A DNA stretch of 64,000 bases from Bimastos eiseni (taxonomy: Eukaryota; Annelida; Clitellata; Crassiclitellata; Lumbricidae): contig OY365814.1 in assembly GCA_959347315.1 (NCBI GenBank), positions 35,298,371 through 35,362,370 of the forward strand, in the 5' to 3' direction. Position numbers and translations under genes: made by a program. Position 1 is the stretch's first letter, and the number at the start of each line of letters is the position of its first letter. The notes below the pieces were generated by a model. That model worked only from the letters and a program-made list of their open reading frames with translations. It made no database searches and was not told where the DNA came from. Shown here piece after piece: positions 48,501-60,190 of the stretch.

Positions 48501-51500
48501 TTGAATTAGGCTTTTAAAATGTGAATTTGATATGCATTATCAATTACGGACATCATGGAAAACTCAAAGCCTTAAAAATTAGACCTTTTATTCTCAATTA
48601 TGTTGAACTATATTGTCGGCAGACCAGAAATGGCCCGCAGGCCGGCTCTTTGACACCCCTACCCTGTGGCCTGTCGCAGAGAATGCATGGTCTGCATGGC
48701 TGCTGTACAGGCATATGGAACCACAAGAACCCCCCTCTCAGAAGAGTGAAGGGCGTGACTACACCAGATTGTCAATACCAGCTGACGAAGGTCTATTAGG
48801 TAAGTTGGTGCAAGAGCAAGTGACATCACCAGACCAGAGAGACAACTCTATCTATACTCCATTCACTTTTGGACAGGAAAAGCCAATGCAGAACCTTCAA
48901 CATATTATCTTCTTATAATCTCCCTTCATTTGCTCTCTGAAGAGTTTACTTTTGATGCTGAAATCATTTTGTTTTACAGTATGAACACAGCTTTTTCTGG
49001 AATTTCGATTATGCTGTTTGTAAGGCTAGCGTCGACTTATGGGGAACTCATTTCTGCGTCTTCAGAAGTCGTGTTGATTCCCTCGTCATCGTTTGTTTGC
49101 TTTTTGTTAAGTCTAACAAGCAGTGGAGGAAGCATTCTCAGTCCACTTGGTTGCCTGGAGGATCTGTCAATGGCGACTGGAGGCGGAGGATCATTGCCTC
49201 TTTTTCTTTCCATTCTCACTTCTTGTCCAGTCGCTCTGGATCTGTCGTCTCAGGCGGATGCTCTCAAGTTCGTTGGAAACCTCTTTGCTGGTCAGTCTAA
49301 GCCAATCTTAATTCAACCGTTTTAGCTGATCATGACTGCTATTATGTATAGGTATCATAATAGATGAAGGATGAAACGAGATTTGGACCACCACAGTGGT
49401 TGGTTACACAAGTGTTGGGATGATTTCAGAGTCTTCTGAACTGTCCACTTCCACCTCGGATTCTCCGAGTGATGTTTCCGATTGTGAATGGATCGATGGC
49501 AACCTAGACCGCATAGACTGACTTTTCCTTTCAGAGCAAACCATCAAAGAAACAGACAGACACAGAGACAGAGAGAACAGCTGCTTCTCTACATTTGTCT
49601 TTTGTCGAGTGCATTACACTCTAAGTTTTCTATTTGCTTTTGTGTTTGTATGTGTTATGACATGTGAATACATGTGGAATATGCACCAAATGTCTGTGAA
49701 TAAATGTATCTGTATAAAGCTGGGTGTGTGTCTGTGTGTATGTTTATATCTGTGTTTTTATGACGTGTTGAAGGAGCGGCCTACAAGTGTCTGCGATGTC
49801 CTCCAGAGGGCGCCAGTCAGAATGGCGATGACATGCGTTGGTCTGCTTTGGCCGATCGATGGCTTGTCCCGGTCGCCGATCAACTCCTCACTCACGTCGC
49901 AAGGTTTGTTCCTCTGCCTCTCAACGCGACCACCATCAACAACCGACCACTGACTGACCGACCGACTTATTTCAGCGTTTCAATAATAATCTACAGCTAC
50001 ACAGTGTTATATAGTTCTGGGGAGTAGAAGGTGTGTGCCTTAAAAGTCTGATAATTCCTTAAATGTCTTTCATTAAACAAAGGGAATTCTGGCATACATT
50101 GTCTTTCTAGGATTGTTTGTTATGGTTGATGTTTTTGGGGATGAAGTCATTGTTAGGCCAGACTTTACACAAAGGAGGATGATGATGATGACGATGACGA
50201 CGATGTATTGTTAATAGACTGCTGAACATCTGTTTCCACGTGATTGATGAACGGGTTCCTGGTCCGCCTCCTACAAAGCCGTCTCTGCCTTCCCTTCCGA
50301 CAGCTCCTTCTCTAAGTCCGATCAAGAGAAAGGCCAAATCAATGAAGGAAGATGCGTCGTCAGGTGGGTCGTCCGCAGCAGCAGCAGCCACGGGAGCGTC
50401 GGAGAAGACTGGTTCGACCACAGGAGCAGGAGGAAAGACAGGATCAGTGAGAGGTTAAGCTCATGATGATCTCTAAATGGCATTTTGATTATTATGGAAT
50501 AGACGATGAATCTCAATTGTTGTTGCAATGGTTGAGTCGGTTTGTAGTTCGTCTGTTGTGCAGCTGTTGTCTATGTCATCGTTTGAATATTTATGATTGT
50601 CATTTGAGGAAATCCATTTACTCTGATCATCAGAAGTGGATCTGAATGTGGTCGAAGGGTCGATGGTAATGCTTGTTGTTTGATTTTCGTACGTTTTTTT
50701 TCATTTGAATTTAGAATCATCGAAAGAAGCAGAGAAAGAGAAAGGGCGAAAGGAAGGAGGAGGGCTAGGAGTCTTCTACAGTCAACAGCATTATGTTAAG
50801 CTCTATGAAGTGCTGCGAGGAGCGTACTCCAACTACAAGGTCAGTAACTCCCAACTGCAAGGTCAGTTACTCCAATTACAAAGTCAGTTACTCCAACTGC
50901 AAGGTCAGTTACTCCAACTGCAAGGTCAGTTACTCCAATTACAAAGTCAGTTACTCCAACTGCAAGGTCAGTTACTCCAACTGCAAGGTTAGTTACTCCA
51001 ACTAGAAGGTCAGTTACTCCAACTACGTGGTCAGTTACTCCAACTACATGGTCAGTTACTCTCAACTACAAGGTCAGTTACTCTAACTACAAGGTCAGTT
51101 ACTACAACTACAAGGTCAATTACTCCAACTACAAGGTCAGTTATTGTAACTACAATGTCAGTTACTACAACTACAAGGTCAGTTACTCCAACTACATTGT
51201 CAGTTACTCCAACTGCAAGGTCTGTTATTCCAGCTACAAGGTCAATTACTCCAACTACAAGGTCAGTTATTGCAACTACAATGTCAGTTACTACAACTAC
51301 AAGGTCAGTTACTCCAACTACAATGTCAGTTACTCCAACTACAAGGTCTGTTACTCCAGCTACAAGGTCAGTTATTTCAACTACTGGGTCAGTTACTAAT
51401 TTGAAAACATGATCAGAGAGTGACAATCAGCGATACAATTTGCTTTTATTTTGCAAGCTGCAGAATATTTTTTATATTTTAATTGGTGAAGACATTTTTC

Positions 51501-54500
51501 CGGAAATGTGATGTTCTGTGGGGATGGAGTAGGATAGGGGCAAAACAGGTGGGATGGAGAAGACTTATGGGTTGTGGGTCAGAGATGGGGATGAGATTCT
51601 TTCCTTGCTTCACTCTCTAGCTTGCATGGCATTGTGTTTAAGACAAGGTGGAGAAAGCTGTTAGGTGTGTTTTTGTGTCATGAATATTCTTTTGTTTTCT
51701 GTGTTAGATTTCTCTGGATCTGATGAACTCTGAGAAGTTTGTTCAAGTGCTTGGCGTCATTCTACACGTTCTGTCGCAGATGTTGGAGGTTGCATCTCTG
51801 GCTGACATTGGAAAATATGCAGAGGAACTCCTCGGTTACTTGCGCTCTACGATAACTGTCGAAGCCACAGCATCAGTCTTGTGTGTTCAGCAGGTGAGTC
51901 ATCTCTTCTGTTTTACAAATCCTCAACTGGCAACACATGGTACTATTGGCATGCTTACTGTGCCATGCCATGGTAATACATCGTACCAGTGGCATGCTTA
52001 CTATGCCATGCATCAGTCTTGTGTGTTTAGCAGGTGAGTCATCTCTTCTGCTTTACAAATGCTCAACTGGCAACACATTGTACTAGTGGCATGCTTACTA
52101 TGCCATGCATGATGCTCCTTATCATGGTTCTTACTTGTCAGGTGACAGTTTATTTTCTCTCACATGAGTTCATTGATTTCTGTTCAGCTTCTGAAGGCCA
52201 TCTTTGGAACCAACATTTCTGGTCAGTGTGAGTCACCGGACCAGAACTCCTCACGTCTCTTCTCGAAGAATCGACCGGCTCGATCGACAACCCGCGTGGC
52301 AATGTCGCTCAAGCATGGCATCTATCACAGCTGCCTCAATTCCCCATACACACAATTCACGCAGAGTCTGGCTGGGGCAACGTTTCGAGCGAATGTTCAC
52401 GGCAGCGACCAGGAAGAGGCTGTTGGGTACGTAGGAAATGACGACGATGTCTGCTCCTCACACTTTGATAGCTGCCGATACTTTCTCTTTCTCTTGATTA
52501 TGGTCGTCGCAGGTTGAACATTTTGTCTAGAGACGTTAGACGAAGATGCATCCTTGTGACTCCGTTGCTTTGATATTTTAATCAAGACAGTTAAGAAAAA
52601 TCAGGCAAATTCTGAAATTTGATATTGCCTTTCTTCCAACATTTTTTTGCTCTGAAGTGATGTGTTTTTTGCATTTAGATTTATCAGTTGGCTGAAGAAA
52701 AAGGCGGATAAGAAATCATCTGGCATCATCAAATTAGCAGGGAAAACAGATAAGGTATCAGCTGTTCTCTCCATCTCATTCTTCCCTTTTTCTCTTTTCT
52801 TTCATATCCATCATCTAGAGCTGTACTGATTAATTGGCCGGCCAATTAATCGGGCAGATTATCAGACATATCGGCCATATCGGGTATAAGCAATGATAAT
52901 TGGCGCCGATAATAAAAATTACATTTTTATTTTATATTATTATCTGCAGTCTTTAACCCCTTTAGCGTGTAGCCCGAGTTACGTAATCCGTTCCTATTGC
53001 CTGTAGTCAGCCCGAAGGCAGAGATTGTATGGCTACTTCAGACCACCCAGTTGGCATTGAGCTCGTATAAACCGTGGAATAATGTTCGAAGGCTATAGCT
53101 GTTGTGCAGAGTGAGTCACAGTACCTGGGCAGCAATTTCGTCCCTGCTGGCTGCCCACCGGCCACCACCACTGATGCCCTATTTCGGGCCAAAGTGGAGA
53201 GGGAATGGCGTGTTTGATAGAAGAAGAAAGTGATTGTATGTCTGAATTTGCTACCAGAGACATTCCCATCACAATACAATGTTTGGGGAAATAGTGATGA
53301 TGATAGCTTACAATGCTCATTCTACTTTTGCATGGTGCAACAGAGACCATTTTCTGCATGTACCCATAGCATTATAGCTGCTTCACCTGAGAATATAATG
53401 TTTACCTGACTGATACTAGATGCTGTCATACCAACATCTTTGGCAAATGAAATAATTGGCAATAATCGTTATTGGCATAATCAGCAAAAAGTGACATCAG
53501 TATAGCTCTACCATCATCTGCTGCCTGTCTTGTCTGTCTGTCTTGGTCTCTGTCTGTCTTTTAGAGATTGTTTTTGGACAATAATCAATTAGGCATTTAT
53601 TGACAAGGCATTGTTTGATTAGACATTGATTGATCAGGAATTTATTATGTGTTGATGTTTTGTGTTGGAGAAACTCTGTCACTTCTTGTACTCTGGCAGT
53701 GCCAGTCCCGAGGCTGGATAAAGCAGGAGGGCCATGCTAAATGATCTTGTAACCATGCTATGTCATTAAACTTAAACTCCTGTTTTGGAAACGGCTGTTG
53801 TTTTGTTTTCTGAGACATCCGTTGCATCCTATATTCGCCTGTTTGAGCCACTCGTCATAAAAGCCTTGAAGCAGTACACGATCACAAGTCAGGTCTCGCT
53901 TCAGCAGCAGGTTCTCGATCTATTGGCACATCTTGTTCAGCTGCGAGTCAACTACTGCCTCTTAGATTCCGACCAGGTTGGTTATTGTCGTTCTGTCGTT
54001 CTATCAGGCATTCATCAAGATCATCTCATCTCCCATTTTATCCTTCTTTATAATTGTTACTCTGCTAACAAATTGTAGCCAGACTCGAGCTATGGTATTT
54101 CGCCTGTCTGTTAATAAGCGCTTCAAGAATAGACGGAGAGGGTTTGGAAAATTTAGTCGGTCAGTGTAGGAGTTGATTGAAATTAGTCATTATTGTTGTT
54201 TGAAAGGTGGATGGTATGACCTCTTGAATGACCTTTTGCTAATTATGACATTGCAGTGCAGAATATTCACAGGTCTATTGGGATGTTTGCACTGCATGCA
54301 TCTTAGTTAGTTTCTATAAAATGGTGCTCTGTATAAGAGCTGAAATGTTTCTTCTGTTTTCAGATTTTCATTGGATACGTCATAAAGCAGATTGAATACA
54401 TTGAAGAAGGCCAGATCAGGTAACAATAATTCCAGATCAGTTAATGATAATTTCAGAGCAAGCAATGATTATTCCAGATCAAGTAATGATAATTCCAGAT

Positions 54501-57500
54501 CAGGTAATGATAATTTCAGAGCAAGCAATGATAATTCCAGATCAGGTAATGATTATTCTATATCAGGTAATGATAATTCCAGATCAGGTAATGATTATTC
54601 CAGATCAAGTAATGATAATTCCAGATCAGGTAATGATAATTTCAGATCAGGTAATGATTATTCCAGTTCAGGTAATGACAATTCCAGATTAGGTAATGAT
54701 TATTCCAGATCAGGTAATGATAATTCCAGTTCAGGTAATGATAATTCCAGATAAGGTAATGATAATTCCAGATCAGGTAATGATAATTCTAGATCAGTTA
54801 ATGATAATTCCTGATCAGGTAATGATTATTCCTCGAATGCTGAGTACGCAGTTCATTATTTTTGTGCCTACTGAATAACATATTGTCCGAGAGTTGAGCC
54901 ATTCATTGTCTGTGTCTTTTAATGTATTTGATTTGATTCATTATCGTTTGTCATTCTGCCAAGAAGTATGCAAAAAACAGGCCAAACAGTTTGAGAAACA
55001 TTTGTTCATGGATTTGAAGGAACCACAAATGAAATCTTTGATCCGTCTGCTGTGATAAGTAAGTCTGATGTGTATTCAATTTATTGCACTCTGCTTTTGA
55101 TGAGATTTTGATCTTATGCAAATGGTTGGACTTTGCAGATGAGGTTCAACTGATGATAATATTATGAAAGACTGCTTTTTTAGCAGAGTCAGGAGTGAAC
55201 TTAAAGATATGCATAAATGTTTTGTCTAGGAATTCCGATCAGTTGATTTCACACATGTTCAACTTTCTGATTCTGTTGTCGTATGAGAGATACCACAGCA
55301 AGACAATCATCATGATGCCAAAGATTATCCAACTGTGTGATGGAATCATGGCCAGTGGCCTCGACCCAACGACACATGGTCAGCATCTCTAAATATATGT
55401 GTTGTGTTGATATGTGTTGTGTTGATATGTGTTGTGTTGATATGTGTGTACTGTGTAGTGTTGTTACAAGTGTTGATATGTCAATATGTGTGTTGTGATG
55501 TGTGTTGATATGTCAATATGTGTGTTGTGATGTGTGTTGATATGTCAATATGTGTGTTGTGACGAGTGTTGATATGTCGATGTGTGTGTTGTGATGAGTG
55601 TTGATATGTCAATATATGTGTTGTGACGAGTGTTGATATGTCAATATTTGTGTTGTGATGTGTGTTGATATGTCAATATGTGTGTTGTGATGTGTGTTGA
55701 TATGTCAATATGTGTGTTGTGACAAGTGTTGATATGTCGATGTGTGTTGTGATGTGTGTTGATATGTCGATGTGTGTGTTGTGATGTGTGTTGATATGTC
55801 AATATGTGTGTCGTGATGTGTGTTGATATGTCAATATGTGTGTGGTGACGAATGTTGATATGTCAATATATGTGTGGTGACGAGTGTTGATATGTCAATA
55901 TGTGTGTTGTGATGTGTGTTGATATGTCAATATGTGTGTCGTGATGTGTGTTGATATGTCAATATGTATGTCGTGATGTGTGTTGATATATCGATGTGTG
56001 TGTTGTGATGAGTGTTGATATGTCAATATGTGTGTTGTGACAAATGTTGATATGTCGGTGTGTGTGTGTTGTGACGAGTTTTTATATGTTGATGTGTGTG
56101 TGGTGACGAGTGTTGATATGTCAATATGTGTGTTGTGATGAGCGTTGATATGTCAATATGTGTGTTGTGATGTGTGTTGATATGTCGGTGGGTGTGTTCT
56201 GACGAGTTTTGATATGTCAGTGGGTGTGTGTTGTGACGAATGTTGATATGTCAATATGTGTGTTGTGACAAATGTTGATATGTCGGTGTGTGTGTTGTGA
56301 CGAGTTTTGATATGTCGATGTGTGTGTTGTGATGTGTGTTAATTTGTCAATATGTGTTTTGTGACGAGGTTTGATATGTCGATGTGTGTGTTGTGATGTG
56401 TGTTAATTTGTCAATGTGTTTTGTGAGGAGTTTTGATATGTCGATGTGTTGTGACGAGTGTTGATATGTCGGTGTGTGTGTTGTGACGAGTGTTGATATG
56501 TCGATGTGTGTGTTGTGACGAGGTTTGATATGTCGGTGTGTGTGTTATGTGTGGATAGCGATTCCTTCGTTGCAATGCATAGTCAACGATCTGTTCATTG
56601 TCCGAGCAATGAACAAATCCGATGCAGGGAAAGATCTTGAGACTCAGAGGGAGGTCGTCATCTCAATGTTGCTACGATTGCTCCAACACTATCAGGTAGT
56701 CAGTCAACCCGCTGTTGGGTTATGTTTAATAGATTATATTGCATAAACCCACGATTTTGTAGTAAGATTTTAGTCTCTGGGTCCCACCCTCATCCCTCTG
56801 TTGTCTGAAGAGTTTCATGTGTCCTTGGGGATGTCATGCTGAAAACACAAGTCATGTGAATATGACACTGTAGGAAGCGATTTAATTAATTCTCGTATCT
56901 GCTGAGGAGAACTACAAGTACCAGCTTTGATTAGTACTCTTTCAATTATTGCAACTGATATTCGGTATGTGAACGTTTTGGTTAACGGACAGTTGATCAT
57001 GGATGATTGGTCAGACAGATTGTTTGTCAAGAGGACTGTTGATCAAGGGTCAGTTACACATCCAGGATTAGTACTAGTGATGACCTGTTTTGTGTGGGTA
57101 ACCTGTCGTAAAGAAGTTCAATTGTAGAAGTGGTGGATGGGTTGACTGTTTAGATGTTGGAGTTGTTTATCGTCATCCTTCATCAGTGTCGCAAGGAAGG
57201 AGAAGATCGATGGAAGCGACTGTCACGTCAAGTCACCGATCTCATTTTGCCACTACTTGCAAAGCAACAGGTATGCTTGAGGTTACTAGCCTTCAGGAGA
57301 TGACAGGAGATAACACATATATTATTTTTACTTGACTATATGAGCTATGAATAACATCCTCAATATTGTTAGCCTACTAAAAGTTTAAAATTTCACTGGA
57401 CCTGATGACATCAATTGCTAAAGCTTCTGTTTCTGCCATAGTTATCCCTTTATCCTTAATAATTAATGCTTCCATTCAACTTGGCAGAGTCCCCGCTGAA

Positions 57501-60005
57501 TGTAAATAACACCGATTTTTAAAGCTGGGGCAAGGAATAAACTGAATAATTACAAATCCATTTCTATTTTACCTTTCTTTTCGAAGATAATTGAAATAAG
57601 AATGCAAGTTAGAGTTCCTGAAAATATTGTCTTCTATCTTCCCAATATGGCTTTCAAGCAGGTCTTTCTACCTATATGGCTTTACTTGACATGCAATCTG
57701 ATATCGTGGATGCTATTGATCATAAGGAATATTCCCTTGGTGTCTTCTTCGACCTTTCAAAAGCATTCGATACGGTTAATCACAATATCCTGTTATGTAA
57801 CCTTGATTATTATGGTATAAGAGGTTCTGCTAAACTATGGTTCTCTGACTGTCTTGGTACTTGCCCTCAGTTTGTTAACTTTAAAGGAGTTAACTTGGAA
57901 CTTTTGGTGGCGTTCTGCAGGGTTCAATTCTCGTACCCCTCTTGTTCTTTATCTACATTAATGACCTCGTATTCTCATCAACCAGCCTCAGCAATTGCTT
58001 CGAGTCTTTCTTCTTTAATGTGGGTCCTGTTGTTGTCTTCTTCGTAGGTGAATCTTGACAGCCAGGTGGCGCTTGACATCGTCCATCGGTTGTTTGAGAA
58101 TGTTGCTCCGAGTGTCTTCAGACCGGTCGACATCCTGCTCAAAGTGCTGCTAGCCAAACCAGAAGACTTGGTCAGTTGCACTTTGCTTCTGCTCTCATTG
58201 ATGGCTCATCTTTGTGTCAACATTATTATAGCACCTTTTATGGAATCCTCACAAACGATGTGACCTACAGACGTCGAATTGTGGTCAGTCGTCTCAGCTT
58301 ATGAATATGCATGAGTTTATCTGCTGCAGTTTCTTCTGTTGGTGTTTCTTTCAGAGCACAATGCAAGGCCTTCAGAGATGGATCGGCCTTGTCCTCGTGA
58401 CGTTACGCGTCGTCATGGCTCAGTCGAAGGAAGAGGTCGTCCTCAGCCGACTCCAGGAGCTCGGTCTCACCATGTCCATCTACAAGGACACAATCAAAGA
58501 ACATCGCCAGTATGCCTCGATCGAAATTATGAACCACCTCAGTCGAACAAGTGATTTCAATCAAGAGTCAAGTGCTGTCACCTGTGGTGCTGAGGAGACG
58601 GTCGCAAGGTCATCAACTAAGCGCTACTACTCTTCTTCTCGGTTTTCCTAGTCAACTGCAAATCTTCATAAATGAGACTTAATCTGTTTTACGTTTTCTG
58701 TGAAGTTGCATCAAAATGCAATTAGTCATAATATTAATTCTTTATTTATATTGATTATGATGAACGGTGGTTTTTTGTCTTCTTGTGTCGTGACACTTGA
58801 AGGGGTGCTCTATATAAATGTTTGATTACATTACTTTAGCTGAAGATGTAGATGATGGGTCTTGGAATGTGCATTTGTCTCTTTAGGTTTCTGTTGCAAG
58901 TGGTTGGGGTGGTTGTGAGCGAGATTAAGACTCACAGTGCAACCATGGTAACAGCCAAAGTATCGAGTGACTTTCTCAGTCAGGAATTGGCGCATCTCTT
59001 GCTCTACATTACACATATGTTTCAGTCAGGTAAGAAAGTCTATGGAATGCGACAATGCTTGAACAGAGACAATGCTTCTGTTCTTTGTTGACTCATGTCA
59101 TTTTCTGTAAATTGGGTTTTCTTTAATTGGATCTTCTTTAATTGGGATTCCTTTAATTGAGTTTTCTTTAATTTTTTTTTTATTAGATCTTCTTTAATTG
59201 GGATTTCTTTTATTGAGTTTACTTTAATTGGTTTTTTTTATTGGGTCTTCATTAATTGGGTCTTCTTTAATTGAGTCTTCTTTTATTGTTTTTTTTTATA
59301 TTGGGTCTTCTTTGCTTGGGTTTTCTTTAATTGAGTTTTCTTGATGAAGATTTCTTCAATATGGTTTTTTTGATTGGGTTCCTATATTTGGGTTTTCTTT
59401 AATTTATTTTATTGGGTTTTCATTCAGTGGTTTTTTAAAATGGGTTTTCTTCAATTGTGTTTTCTATAATTGTTTTTTCTGGACTTGGTACTCCTTGAAT
59501 TTTCTTGGCGTTTCTTTCTTTATCTGCGATGACTGTTAGCTGTGATGATGTGTTATGCAACTCTGGATGAGTTCTTAATTCTTGGGGTGAGAGATGAAGA
59601 CATGGTTGGTTCTTATGCTGAGTGCGTCTTTTCTCTTCTGCTGAATTTTATGAAAAGAAGAGCCATTGTGCTCATGAAGATATCATTCTCTTTATTGCTA
59701 CTTGTGGTTGTGATGATATATGTAGGCATCTATCGACGAGTGGCAATGGTGGCCATGGCGATGATACGTCGTGATCCAGAAGAGCATTACTACAGCATCC
59801 AGGAGATCAATGAAGCGTTTCGGAGCATCTCCTCTCACCATCCCACTCTGATGCTGCAGTGGTCGAACGTTCTCATCCTCCTCAACTATGATGACCAGGC
59901 GTGGTGGTCACGTGTACTCCGCACTCCTCGCACCTACATGCACGTCACATTGTCCACTTCATCTTCCACGAGGTCTCTTTCTTTCTCTCTCTCCCTCCCT
60001 TCCTG

Positions 60006-60045
<40 letters not shown>

Positions 60046-60116
60046 CTGTTTCTGTCTCTGTTTCTCTCTGTCTCTCTCTGTCTGTCTGTCTGTCTGTCTC
60101 TGTTTCTGTCTGTCTA

Positions 60117-60190
<74 letters not shown>

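Noticed and set aside
48613..48918. Open frame between HTT exons 15 and 16
   Set aside because: It spans the end of a hAT-like MITE and has no HTT homology. Exons 15 and 16 join in phase without it.
57748..57798. LINE RT motif as an HTT exon
   Set aside because: [13 protein letters not shown] is a reverse-transcriptase motif; the surrounding frames are broken and lie inside intron 27.
59542..59725. In-frame upstream extension of HTT exon 31
   Set aside because: The frame is open but the acceptor TATATGTAG at 59725 and alignment to human HTT show exon 31 starting at 59726.
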